This document shows, in pieces, positions 43,131 to 53,800 of a DNA stretch of 64,000 nt (positions within the stretch are counted from its first letter, which is position 1; every line of letters starts with the position of its first letter). Both the position numbers and the translations under genes were made by a program. The stretch comes from Nereocystis luetkeana (lineage: Eukaryota > Sar > Phaeophyceae > Laminariales > Laminariaceae). The notes below the pieces were generated by a model. That model had not been told where the DNA came from and searched no databases. It worked only from the letters and a program-made list of their open reading frames with translations. The stretch spans positions 5,759,046-5,823,045 of the forward strand of contig JARUPZ010000016.1 in NCBI GenBank assembly GCA_031213475.1, written 5' to 3'.

Positions 43131-43377
43131 TATTCCGTAAAAAGTGTATCGGTAGTTTTTGACGGTGCGTTGAAAAAACGCCTGTTGACGCCGTTCCGCG
43201 CAATCGATCTCACGCAAGAGGGGGGAGGAAGGGGGGAACACCAAGCTCTCTGCTTTCCAAGAAGCGCACAACCAACCACCGAAATTCTAGAAACGAAACG
43301 AACCGGCACAACATGTGCCCACTACTGACGCAAACCGCCACCCGCGCCGTACCAATTGTCAAGCAACGCACGCAGAG

Positions 43378-43525
43378 CTCTACAGCTGTAAAGCTCCTAT
43401 GGTTATGAAGATCTACAGCTCTGAAGCTCTACAGCTCAAAAGCTCTGGAGCCCTAGAGCTCTACTCGCAAAGCTCCAAAGCTCTAAAGCTCAAAATATCT
43501 AAAGGTCTAAAGCTCCTCCATAGAA
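43378..43525. repeat. AGCTC-rich short repeat
   Basis: AAGCTCTACAGCTC and CTCTAAAGCTC recur immediately downstream of the riboflavin kinase stop codon. Confidence 0.85.
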
Positions 43526-43531
43526 ATCCAA

Positions 43532-43714
43532 CTATCTCTCGGGATCGGCCGATTTGTCGGCCTTTTCAGCGGCTTCCTCCATCGCCGACGTAAAGTCCCT
43601 GGTGGACCACGCGTCAGGTGTGGAACTCCCTTTCCCTGCCGCCGAGAAAAACGTGTCGGCCTTGAAAGAGCAGAACCGGGGCTCATCGAGGGCGGTGGAC
43701 GCGTCCCCAACATC
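43532..43714 (-). CDS. RFK: Riboflavin kinase exon D (C-terminus)
   Basis: The acceptor is CTTGCTCTTTCCAG. It encodes STALDEPRFCSFKADTFF and a charged tail, ending in TAG at 43532-43534. LDxPxxxxFKxDxFF is the usual end of eukaryotic riboflavin kinases. Confidence 0.9.
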   Translation of the reverse strand, partial: DVGDASTALDEPRFCSFKADTFFSAAGKGSSTPDAWSTRDFTSAMEEAAEKADKSADPER

Positions 43715-46700
43715 CTGGAAAGAGCAAGCGAACCAAACAAAACGTAAAAAATGAACTGTCCTGGCCGAGAAGGGGATTACCTTGCATGTTTTTTCTCAAC
43801 GCATTTAACCCAATCGAACCATTCTGGGGGCAGGGGGGGCGGGGGGGGGGGGGGGGGGGGGGCGTACTTATTTGTTGCTCGCCTTGGTTATTTGACCATT
43901 GATCATTAACAACGCATCTCTTTTGAGGCGGAGCACCGTCCCTAATTCAAACAGAGATACCTCCAACAGCTGGGCGCTCATTTCGTTCTTTCCACGGGGG
44001 GGTGTCCTCAATATCATGCATGGCCGTAGTCGTATGACCATAGACGTTCGCATCCCTACAATGCCGGGACGAAGCACGTCAGATTTTCACCAAACAGATA
44101 GACATTGCTTGCACCAGCCGCGAAGCGAAACGGGAGATTTTCGGCGAGTCGCATGAAGGGTAAGCTGCATCCTACTAGGAACTGCTTGTAAGGCAGACTT
44201 GCATATGGATGACAGCTTCAATGAGATAATTCATTTTCCGGTGAGGCCACTTCTCGAGACAGCAATTGGGGTATGTAAGTGCCTCGTGGGTGCCTCACCA
44301 TAAACACTACCTGGTACGCGATACGGTTATCCCCTTTGTGCGGAGTAAAAGTTCTCCACCCGGCACACAGGATCTAAAACTCGATCGCCAGCTGTGACCG
44401 TAGAACCACAACAAAAACAAAAACGGTATCCTGATTGTCTACAGTAGCTCACGTAGTGAGCGGCATGTTTTTACAGTGTCGTTGGATGCCAACCGACGCC
44501 AACCCGACCTAAATATATACCAGATATATAAATATATATATATATATATATAAAAGAGGGGGGGCGGGGGGCGTACTCATTTGTTGCTTGCCTTAGTCAT
44601 GTGACCATTGACCACGCATCCCTTTCAGGGAAGGTGTACACAATGTCATAAATGGCCGTAGTCGTATGACCATAGACCCTGCATCCCTACAATGCCGGGA
44701 CAGAGCGTGTCGGGTTTGCACGAACCAGGGGGGTAATTTATTCCCGGGCGAGTTAACCCTCTTAGAACTGCAATCCCGTTTTGGGGACAAATCACGCCAA
44801 TTTTAGGTAGTTGTCCCCCAAACGGGACTGCAGTCCTAAAAGGGTGAAATTAGTTCCTGACACGTGTAGACAACAGTCCAGCCTCTCTCTCGCCTCCGCT
44901 ATGGTAAGGTGGTTCGGAGCTCACGGCAAACGGATTTCATGCTCGAAAAAAAACCCAGCAAAGTTTGCACGAGACGAAAGGAAGGGAATAACTTTGGAGG
45001 GCGCTCTTGTTCAGCGCGCGCAGCAAACATTTCCAAGCTCTACTGTAGCACCTGTCGTAGAACCAAGATGAGAAAACTAAAGGCTTCGGCCAAACAAAAG
45101 TTTGAGGCACATGAACGATACGCGTACCAGAGCCGGCCAGCGGGAGTATCGCTTTTGGTGCGTTTGGCTGGTTGCATGTTGGGGGGGGGGGGGCACCGGC
45201 ATGATATGGAGAAGCGCATTTGTTTGGTGCAGCGGGCGGAGGGAGGCTCGTGTCTGAGTGCTCGGGGCACACCCTGCGGGCAGGAAGCAAACAGTACGGC
45301 GGTCCGGTCCGGTCCTCGTTTTACGGTCTTCTGGGCATCGCAGCAGGAGCGGCCTGCTGTACTAGAAAAAACTGTCACAAGTAGGAGGGGTAGAGGAAGA
45401 CGACTGATGTCTGTCTGTCTGTCTGTCTGCTTGTCTGTCTCTCTTATCTGCCTATCTCGCCTTGTTGATGGTGGCGACTAGCTCGGGAAAAGAGGCGAAC
45501 TTTTTTTCCGGCCGCTGGAAACCCGCCAGGAGCATCCGCATGGTCTCACCGTAGAAGTCCTCCCCTTAGAATACAGGTAAGAGGGTAGAGGGCAGGATAA
45601 GAATGAAACGAGGAGGAACAGGCAACATCATTCGCAACAGGCGGACGACAAGCGTATCATATCACGGCCATCAGAGCTCCCCCATCAAGCGGTGGTAATG
45701 CACTACCGTGCAAGCTTGACAACCATTCGCGTGGCACAATGCGATCTTTACAACCATCGTTTGCGTCGCCCTTCCCCCACGCCCCCCCTTGCGCCATTCG
45801 GTGTTTCCCAAGGACGTACAAACGCAGTCTCTCCCTCGGTGCGTCAGAAACGGCGCACGCTTACACGTGCGCGTCTCCATGGTTAGCTCGCACGCTTTCA
45901 CGCAACCACCCCTACGGTGATGTTCACGGATACATTTGTCCTCCGACACATAAATTTCCACTCCCATGGCACGACAGCAAGAGGTGAGACAAGCTAGCAA
46001 CTAGATTGAACCGTTTTTAAAACCGCAGTGTAAATGCAGCTAAATCTGACTCTAACTTCAAGCGTTTTCTACCCTCATGGGAAAAAAATGCGGTCCTAAA
46101 CAGGTTCAAACCCTTCAGTTAGTTTGCTTCACATCGGCGGCCGATGTTGATGTTATGAGGCGTTCTACGATAGAGGTTCACTCTAGTTTTTCTGACGTAT
46201 GTATAATGCGGGACTCAACGGGAACAAACGTATAAATACGACTGATGCTGCACGCTACAGCTACTACACGCATCTCGTACCCGTACGTACGCATCATGCC
46301 CAACAATGCAGAGCACACGTTACACACTCATCCTTGAGCTGGCGCCCGGTAAGGACACGCCGCGGTGGCTCAGAAAGTGTTTCCCCCCAAAATATGATAC
46401 CTCTATCGTAGAACGCCTCCCATGCCTCGGACGGATCTGCGACACCCACCAAATGAGCTACCTAGATATTACAGGGGAACATACACTCCTGATCTGTATG
46501 ATCTGTATGATCTAGCTCAATGTTGCCGGGCGGGAACCATATAGTCTGCACGGCATACTGTAGAACACATTCCCTGGGTTGTTGGACCTGCACTCAACAG
46601 ATCCTGCCCAATAATAGCTCACAATGATGGCAGCGTTACAACACAATCCAGATGATCTACTCGGTCAGACCTGTCCGACGCAAGTGCGAAAGTATACAGG

Positions 46701-48341
46701 TAGAGCGCAAAGCACGTCACCTTTGTATCCGATTAGATGCCCCTCCACAATCTTCTCCGCGTTCTCCTGGCCCGCAAACGTCGGTGAGTACCCGACGTTC
46801 GCCACACACTTCCAAGGGCCGCCTTTACCACCACCACCCCCACCACCACCACCTCCGCCGCCGCCGCCCTTTTGAGGCTCCGCCCCTTCCTTCTCTCGTA
46901 CTCCGTCATCCTCCAGCGCCGCCCATCCGAAGTAAACGCCTATCACAGGTGGAACATCCTACTAATCAGAACAAAATATGGTGTGTGAACTTGGGGGGAT
47001 ACCTGCTGTTTGGGTCCATCGTGGGTTCTGATTCTTACCACATAAGCCTCCCCCGTAATGCAGTGAGGAAAACACCATCCCCCGTCAGTGGCATCGTCCG
47101 CGTGAACGGTTGGATGTCGGATTTCGGGGCAGGACAGGAGGGGGGGGGGGGGGGGGTCTAGCGGCTAGTTTTTTTGCGCTCCATGGCGGTTGGAATCGCT
47201 AATTTGGTGCCACTGCGGCCGGAAATATAATCAATGTTAGAAATTGATGCCAGAGCCCAAAACGGGGACTACAAATCCGGCGAGATTGGTAGTAGTACAT
47301 GCGATTGTTCTACGAGGTGGGGGAGGGAGAGAGGGGCGACGAGACACCCCCTTCGACGGAGTAAACACCGGCCGCGCTGTACGATAAACACAGCGCTCGC
47401 TAAAGAGGTATACCAGGTATACCGCAGCATCGCGTCAAAAACCTTCAAGGTCGCGTGCTACATAGAGGGACGGGATCTGTACATTTTCGTCGCTGCTTTT
47501 GCTTCGACCGCACATGGGACTTATCTTCTACAATACCCACGCAGCGAACACGAGCACCGAGGCAATTTCATTACGTCGTCGGCTGCCGTTATTCATAGTT
47601 CATGGCAAGACATCAAACGGGTAAAGGCGCCGATTAAAGTACAAAAAAAAATACAAGATCCGTCAGGACAGGTACGCAAGCAGGCACGAGAGAGGGAGGA
47701 GGACATATGGGAGAACGCCGTCCCCGTCCCTCGCCGCCTCTCCCTAATTCCCTCCTCCCCTCCCCTCCCTCCCTCCCTCCCTGCCTCCCTCCCTCCCTAG
47801 ACAAAGCGATGCGCTTTCATGCCATCAAAAAGCACGATGCGCCCCCCTCGAGCGCCCCTATTTTGGACCTCCTCCCCTGACGGTTCGTGACGCCGAAAGT
47901 TCGAGAGCGCGAATTGGGAATATTCGATGCACCGTCGACGAGCAGCAGTGGGAATGCTGAATGCACCCTTCGCGCGACAAAAAGGAGGGCACGTGTAATA
48001 TATATATACTCTATATGTACCGGAGGGGGGGGGGGGGGCAGAACGGACGACACCTGTGACCACGGCTTGTCCAGCAGGCCGCCGAGGGTACATAAATAAA
48101 ACCTCCGGTATTACGAGTTGAGGTGGGAAAAAAGGAAGGACAGCAAAAACAAAAGACACCCACCAGTGGGTAGAGAGCGGAGGTTCTCGGCGAACTGAGA
48201 CTCTGGAAGGTTGGCCGTTGGAACTCCCAGTTTTTTGCTGCCGCGCCCGTACCCCGTCGACACCTGTGCCCCCCCCCCGGGGTATAACCGGGGCAACGGC
48301 GGCGGTTTTGGTGAAACATGGTACAGCTCTCTCGCTAGGGA
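43532..48341 (-). CDS. RFK: Riboflavin kinase (flavokinase), at least four exons
   Basis: It phosphorylates riboflavin to FMN. Exons: 48164 up to about 48341 (left edge at or below 48341), 46939-46721, 45564-45461 and 43714-43532. They join in phase to 201 residues from 48263. Diagnostic motifs in order are STGYGRGSKKLGVPTANLPE with the PTAN motif, LPTGVYFGWA across the first splice, ANVGYSP, EGHLIGYKGEDFYGETMRML, GFQRPEKKFAS, and LDEPRFCSFKADTFF. A poly-Gly insert encoded by GGC/GGT repeats lies after VYFGWA, and the C-terminus is about 30 residues longer than usual. The intron after LVATINK needs a GC donor. No start codon is visible in the first exon, so a 5' exon is missing; a fused HAD phosphatase domain as in plants was looked for but not seen. 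Confidence 0.92.
43985..44500 (+). repeat. Family S repeat, near-complete copy with a TACCTGGTA insertion
   Basis: It is colinear with 21775-22265. At 44308-44316 it reads CACTACCTGGTACGCGATAC where the other copies read CACTACGTGATAC. It lies in the riboflavin kinase intron between exons C and D. A G-run of about 30 bases (43830-43861) precedes it. Confidence 0.85.
44575..44735 (+). repeat. Family S fragment
   Basis: TCATTTGTTGCTTGCCTTAG, ATAAATGGCCGTAGTCGTAT and CCCTACAATGCCGGGACAGA belong to family S. Confidence 0.8.
44755..44847. repeat. Family M2 palindromic repeat
   Basis: The arms are ACCCTCTTAGAACTGCAATC and ACGGGACTGCAGTCCTAAAA. It is about 93 bases and the clearest single-copy form of the family. 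Confidence 0.85.
45461..45564 (-). CDS. RFK: Riboflavin kinase exon C, ends at a GC donor
   Basis: It encodes EDFYGETMRMLLAGFQRPEK and FASFPELVATINK. The next bases are AAG|GCGAGATAG, so without splicing the protein stops two codons later. The phase 0 join to exon D restores the family C-terminus without a gap. Confidence 0.92.
46440..46690. repeat. Family R dispersed repeat
   Basis: CTCCTGATCTGTATGATCTG, CATATAGTCTGCACGGCATA and CCAGATGATCTACTCGGTCA match other copies, in the opposite orientation to 24270. It lies between riboflavin kinase exons B and C. Confidence 0.7.
46721..46939 (-). CDS. RFK: Riboflavin kinase exon B with poly-Gly insert
   Basis: The acceptor GTGATAG|GC completes the split Gly. 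It encodes VYFGWA, a Gly run, CVANVGYSPTF and EKIVEGHLIGYK. The donor is AAAG|GTGACG. Confidence 0.93.
46940..48163. other. Riboflavin kinase intron A-B, no gene seen
   Basis: It holds a G-run (47139-47156), a pyrimidine tract (47735-47799) and the word TACCAGGTA at 47411. A plus-strand open frame of 188 codons at 47234-47800 has no domain I recognise and runs into low complexity. Confidence 0.5.
48164..48341 (-). CDS. RFK: Riboflavin kinase exon A (PTAN motif)
   Basis: The frame is open from 48341 after a TAG. The true acceptor is unresolved: it may be CCCTAG near 48337 or GGCACAG just above 48263. It encodes GYGRGSKKLGVPTANLPESQ and ends CCCACTG|GTGGGT in phase 1. Confidence 0.85.
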
Positions 48342-48684
48342 CTAGCGCAGCAGGACATAGAGTAACTGTCGTCAACTTGTGTACGTTGGTGCGGCGTGTA
48401 TGGCGGACGCCTCAGGCAACCCGAAAGGAGTCCTCATGTTTTTGGCGTCGTCGAAATTGAAAAAAAAAAAAACTCGCGCGGAATACTGTTGATAAGCATC
48501 TTGGGGAGCAAGGGACGGGGGGGGAAGTCTGTCCTACTGTGCAAGTCGTGTTCACGCGCGCAGCAAACTTGATCGCGAATGGCTTCTTTCCCTCCTTCCA
48601 GCGCGCGGTAGCGAGTGCAAGAAACGTAATGCAACGCCGTTTGGGAAGGAGACTTCTGGATGATTCCAGGGACAGTCCTTCAAC

Positions 48685-49130
48685 CCCCCCCCTTCAAGGA
48701 GAATTATCGTATCACGTAGTGTATATGATAAGGCACCCAAGAGGCAGTGACACAAAACTCCCATTGCTGTCCCTGGAAGTGGCTACACTGTAAAATTAAT
48801 TAACTCATTGACACTGTCATCAACATGCAAGTCCGCCTCACAAGCGGTTCTTGGTAGGATGCAGCTCACTCTTCATTCGACTCGCCGGACACCTCACGGC
48901 GCCTCGCGCTTGGTGCAAGCAACGTCTGCCTGGTCGGTGAAAACCCGACATGCTCCGTCCCGGCATTGTAGGGATGCGAGGGTCTATGGTCATACGACTA
49001 CGGCCATGCATGAGATCGAGTATATACCTCCTATCGAGTACACCCCCCCCCCTACTCCGTCCCAGCATTGCAGGGATGCAAGGGTCTATGGTCACACGAC
49101 TACGGCCATGCATGACATGAGTACCCCTCC
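48685..49130 (-). repeat. Family S repeat, near-complete copy plus an extra head
   Basis: It has ATCGTATCACGTAGTGTATA, GTTCTTGGTAGGATGCAGCT, CGGCGCCTCGCGCTTGGTGC and GGTCTATGGTCATACGACTA in reverse orientation. A second head (AGGGTCTATGGTCACACGAC) follows. Confidence 0.85.
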
Positions 49131-50316
49131 CTCCCCCTTCCCCCCCTCCACCATATCCCCTGGAAATAATGAAACACTTGTCCACTGGTGTTTGCAAGTT
49201 GATGACGTACTCTGGGCGCCACTGAAGTCGCGTTCTTCCAACACGGGGTGATGTTCTTGTCGCGTTCTACTCGTCGCACGTACAGAAGATTGCTCAAACC
49301 GGCCCAAAACTACTATTCCTGCGATAAAAGTCGCCGTCTGATGAACGCCAACGTGCCGGCAGTCGTATCGCAAGAAAAAAAAACGCGTTGCCGAGGTACA
49401 AGCAAAAAAAGAAATGGGCGCGCACCTCTACGGCAGATTTCGACGCAAGCCGACGAGGGAAAGAGAGGGCTGAACCCTTCTCCCCGAACACATATGCAAG
49501 GCGCGTACCGAAGTGAGGGCGGGGGATGAGAACAGCCTCCTATGTGACCCTGAAGCTAAGCTACAACTATAGGGGTGGGGGGGGAGGGGGCACGGGGAAA
49601 AAGGGCGAAGCGAACGAATCGGATGAAGAAAAACATTAAAAAAAGCAAGACAGAGTAAAAGTGCAAACGAGTCGGCGTCGAGGCGGAATCGTTTTTCTTT
49701 TCTACTGAACCCCCCCCGGCACGGAAGCCCGAACACGCCCAACGAAAACAATTGCGTCCCGTCGTCGTATTACAGACGCCTAGGCCCACGCACGCTTGTG
49801 TGTGCGCGTCCTCGAATCGGGGAAGGACGCAAGACCCGCCAGGGGTATGCACGGTGCCGCTGAAAAAAAACTGAACGCCAAGAAAAAAAACGGAACTCCA
49901 GCGCTCTGCAAGCACTCGGCATGTCGCACCATTGTCTAGCGCGCTGATCTCTTAATCACGTAATAGATGGCTCCCTCCCCCGGAAAATAGAGGGCCTGTG
50001 GGTTGGGTTGACGTTACGGTTGGGTATTACTCTAGTCGGGTGACGAAAGAAGAAAACAACAACTAAGCAAAACAAATCTGTGATTTTTATTGTACGTAGT
50101 CGTCATATCATCAAATATACGTACATCGAGCCACATACGCGCGCCAGTCGGATACCAAGTACAAAGACGCGGTATATAACTTCGCGAGTTACTGCATGCA
50201 ACTAACCGCAATATCTCGTAGCCAACTATTTCGGGGGGGGGGGGAGGGGGGGTGTCGTCATCATCATGCACGGCCGTAGTCGTATGACCATAGTCTATGA
50301 CGGGGCGGGTGGGCTT

Positions 50317-50419
50317 ATGTAATAAGAATCGGAACCCACGATGAACCCAAAAACCATATATCTCCTCATGTTCACACACCATATTTGGTTCTGATATTTA
50401 CTGTATTGCCCCGTAATAG
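50317..50419 (+). mobile_element. Relative of the M1 MITE family (second subtype)
   Basis: It shares ACCCACGATGAAC, AAAACCATATATCT and CACCATATTTGGTTCTGA with 8341-8448 and ends GCCCCGTAATAG. The left end is degraded. Confidence 0.7.
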
Positions 50420-50454
50420 TCGGCGGCTTATTGTCAGCTCCCCGCCTCACCCAA

Positions 50455-50770
50455 ACATGGAATAGTAACCCGCGATAGAAAAGCGGCAGAGATGGCAGGG
50501 TAGTGTTTTTTTCTTCATATGTTCATCCGCGCCAAAGAAGGGGCAACGCGATCTGAACGATCCCCCCCCCGAAACACAACAATGATACGTAGCCGGCAAG
50601 TTAAATAGCAAAGCAGAGGCATGTTTGCGTAATTTACCTGCGCCGTAGATCTACTGCAGACGCCCCCCCCCGCCCCAAAACAAAGAATAGTACAAACGAT
50701 GCGCGATACGTAGCGAAGAGCAGCGGAGATGGCAGGGATGTTTTCATATTTCATCCACGCCAGAGATCGG
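50455..50770. repeat. Three degenerate units of about 110 bases after the methyltransferase donor
   Basis: Units share GCGATACGTAGC or GCGATAGAAAAGC, GCAGAGATGGCAGGG or AGCAGAGGCATGTT, and CATCCGCGCC or CATCCACGCC. The outermost unit reaches the exon e donor region. Confidence 0.55.
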
Positions 50771-50780
50771 GCAGACTCAC

Positions 50781-50891
50781 CGTCCCTCGGAGGTATCGAA
50801 CGGTTTCCGATGCTTTGTGAGGCGTTCTTTTCAGCACGGCGAGATACAGCTCCGGGCCGGACTCGAACGACTCCACGAGGAACGGAAGGAA
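50781..50891 (-). CDS. Methyltransferase exon e
   Basis: It encodes FLPFLVESFESGPELYLAVL and a short tail, the usual last strand of the fold. The acceptor is ATGGCGCAG and the donor ACG|GTGAGT. Confidence 0.83.
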
Positions 50892-53800
50892 CTGCGCCAT
50901 GTTGCCGCGGAGATTGGTCGTCACAGGTGACCACATGGAGTTCGTATAGTCGGTGATGGCGGTCGAAGATGGGGCCGTTGGTGGAAGTGGCAGCGATGGC
51001 AGCGATGGAAGAAGGTGATTGGCGATGGCGATCGAAGACGGCGATGTTGGTAGGAGTGGGTGGCAGCGATGGCAGCAGCGGTGGGGGCAGCAACAGGAGT
51101 TAGTCGAGACGGCGGTGGAAGGGCGTGGTAGTAACCACGATGATAAGAACGAGATGATGGCAACGGGCAACGTCGTCGTTCTTGTCGCTGTTGTCGTTCG
51201 TGCTATTGTCATCAATAGTTTCGCAAGGGAGGAAGAAAGCAAACCTTTAGCAACCGCCAGGAGCGACTGCTTGCAAAATCAACGCCAAACGGACGCACAA
51301 AGACCGTGGCATCTAAGAGAGACAAAAGCGCGGAAAAAACAACACCAGCAGCAGCCTCAGCGACATCATCGTCATGACTATCATAAGCAACAACGCCATC
51401 ATCATCTCCCATCACTATCGTCACCACCGTGACCACCACCAACACCACCAACACCATTTCCCCCCATCACCAGCAACAACACCAACAGCAACAAGGCAAG
51501 CAACCGCGACAACACTGACCACCGACACCGACGGTTACACACCACCTGTCATCGCCACCGACCCCGCGACCCCACGCAAATGCCCAACCCCCCCAAGCTC
51601 GCCCGCCCGACAGCCATCCTGCCCTTGCCTGGTCCTATGGCTATACGACTACGGCGTTGGATGATAATGAGTACCCCCCCCCCCCGTGCCTGGTAGGCGG
51701 AAACCCGACGTGTCCCGTCGCGGCATTGTAGGGATGCTAGGGTCTATGGTCATACGACTACGGCCATGCGTGATATCGAGTCCAAGTCCAACCCTTCCAC
51801 CCCCATCCAACCCACCTGCACCATGCGTTCAAGGGTGTCCCGCTCCGGTAGGTCATGCGGCACAATCGTTTCATCCGCCGCCTTCAACCGAGTCACGAAG
51901 TCACGCCCGAGCGGGTGAGATATCACAACCTTGCCCCCCTCCTTCAGTCCACGCCATTTGACACCAGAGTAGGGTTTCAGTGAGCGCACGACGGAAGCGG
52001 GACGGTAGGGGTAGAGGGAAGGGCGCAGGGGGGCAGCAGGACGGGGGGGGTAAGGGGGGGGGGGGGGGGGGTGAGGGGCATCTACTTTTGATTGGAGGTG
52101 ACCGATCGCTCGGAGAAAACCGAGTTCGGAACGTTGGGCGATCGCTTCCAGAGATAACATGAGCGTGTCTTCTGCTCCGTGCCCCCCCTCCTCCCGGCCT
52201 TGAAAGTCTAAAGGGATGCATGATCAACGGTCAAATGACTAAGGTCAGCAATAAATGAGTACACCCCCCTCCCGCCCCCCCCGCCTCGCTCCCAATTTGG
52301 CTTGCCGCCCCCCCCCCCCCGCGTACTCTTTTTTTTTGGCGGTCGCCCACAGTTGGTTGTTTGGTTGTCGAGTTAGATCATTTGTGCCAGGTAAAGACCT
52401 TTACTCCGCACAAGGGAATTGATCGTACCATGTAGTGTTCAAGGTAAGGCACCCAAGAGGCAGTTACATAATACTCCCACTGCTGCCTCTGGAAGTGGCC
52501 ATGCCGGGAATTAAATCAATTCATTGAAGATGTCATCCATATGCAAGCCCGCCTCACAAGCGGTTCTTAGTAGGATGCAGCTCACCCTGCATGCAACTCG
52601 CCAGACACCTCACGGCGCTTCGCGCTTGGTGCAAGCAATGTTTGCCCGATCGGTGAAAACCCGACATGCTCCATCCCCCGGCATTGTAGGGATGCGAGGG
52701 TCTATGGTCATACGACTACGGCAATGCATGATATGGAGTATATAGGCCCTATCGAGTATACCCCCCCCCTCCTCCCAGCGCGGTGAAGAAAAACACATGA
52801 AAACACTTTTGCGTTTTCTTGTAACGGCATGAAGCGCGAACTCTCTCCTCACTTTTTTGCGTACCCCACAACCCTCGGGTCGAGGGCAAACCGCTACAGG
52901 CGTATTGGTCGCCAAACCACAAGCTGTTACTTTCTTCTGGCAACGGGGAACAACCCATCGTCCTTTCGAGCTCCCAGTACCGATCTCCACCCCAGAGCAA
53001 ACGATCACTAGTGATGTTTGCTGTTGTTGTTGTCGTCGAGATTGCAAAGCATCTCCTGCCGTTTCCCCTCTCTTCTCAACCAATAATAACAAGCTGAAAA
53101 AAGTCACCCTGACGCCGCCCTTCCCAGCGTGTGCTAAAAATGTCACACCCTGACGCCGTCCTTCCCAGCGTGCCGATGCAAAAGGAGAAGAAGAAAAAAA
53201 AAACGGGGACCGCCAAAAACACAAAAACATGCTCGTCGAAATCCTAGCGAAGAGCCGTCACCGATGCCTGCAGCAGCATGCCGCACCGCCACTTGAAAGC
53301 CACAACACGACTACTGCTGTGGCCCAGCTCATCGTTTCGCCAGGGCCAGCGAACGCACCTCAAGGATAGACGCCGCGCGCTCCAGCGCCGCCCCCTGGTC
53401 CCATAGGTTTCCGAAGACCGAGTTGAAGACTACCGTGCCAACCGCGCTCTCCCTCACTACGACGGGTTTCTGTTCGTCCTGTCTGCTTGCTGCTCGTCCG
53501 CCGCCGCCGCCGCCGCCGCTTCCTCTGCTGCCGCTTCCTCTGCTGCCGCTGACACCGCTCACGTCCCCCGCCGTCTTCGTCCCCCTCTTCCCGCCGACGT
53601 TCCCGGCCGTCCGCACCACTTTTCTCTGGGCTCGTTCGGGTTCCCTGCCGCCGCCAATGCCGCCGACGCCGCCCGCGGCCGTCCTTGCGGCCCTCCTGCG
53701 GCCCTCCTCCTGCTTCATATCACTACCACCACCACCGCCACCACTGCTGCTGCTACCGCTGCCGATAAGGTCTCCCGCCGTTTTCTTTCTCTTCATTATT

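Larger units (their letters stand above)
39809..43531. other. Convergent spacer between MutS2 and riboflavin kinase
   Basis: Both flanking genes end here, so 3' UTRs are expected. It contains repeats of families M3 (40338-40580), S (41190-41400), M2 (41741-41853) and R (42860-43130) and a GCTCTAAAGCTC-rich stretch (43378-43520). Open frames at 40020-40225 and 42417-42857 match nothing I recognise. Confidence 0.6.
48342..50750. other. Spacer upstream of riboflavin kinase, with repeats
   Basis: The missing first exon and promoter of riboflavin kinase should lie here, but I could not identify them. Family S copies (48685-49130) and a MITE relative (50317-50419) occupy much of it. Confidence 0.45.

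Noticed and set aside
45461..45564. Riboflavin kinase ending at the TAG just after exon C
   Set aside because: It would lose the conserved C-terminus, which exon D supplies in phase after a GC donor.
47234..47800. 188-codon plus-strand gene
   Set aside because: It lies inside a riboflavin kinase intron, has no recognisable domain and ends in a pyrimidine-rich repeat.
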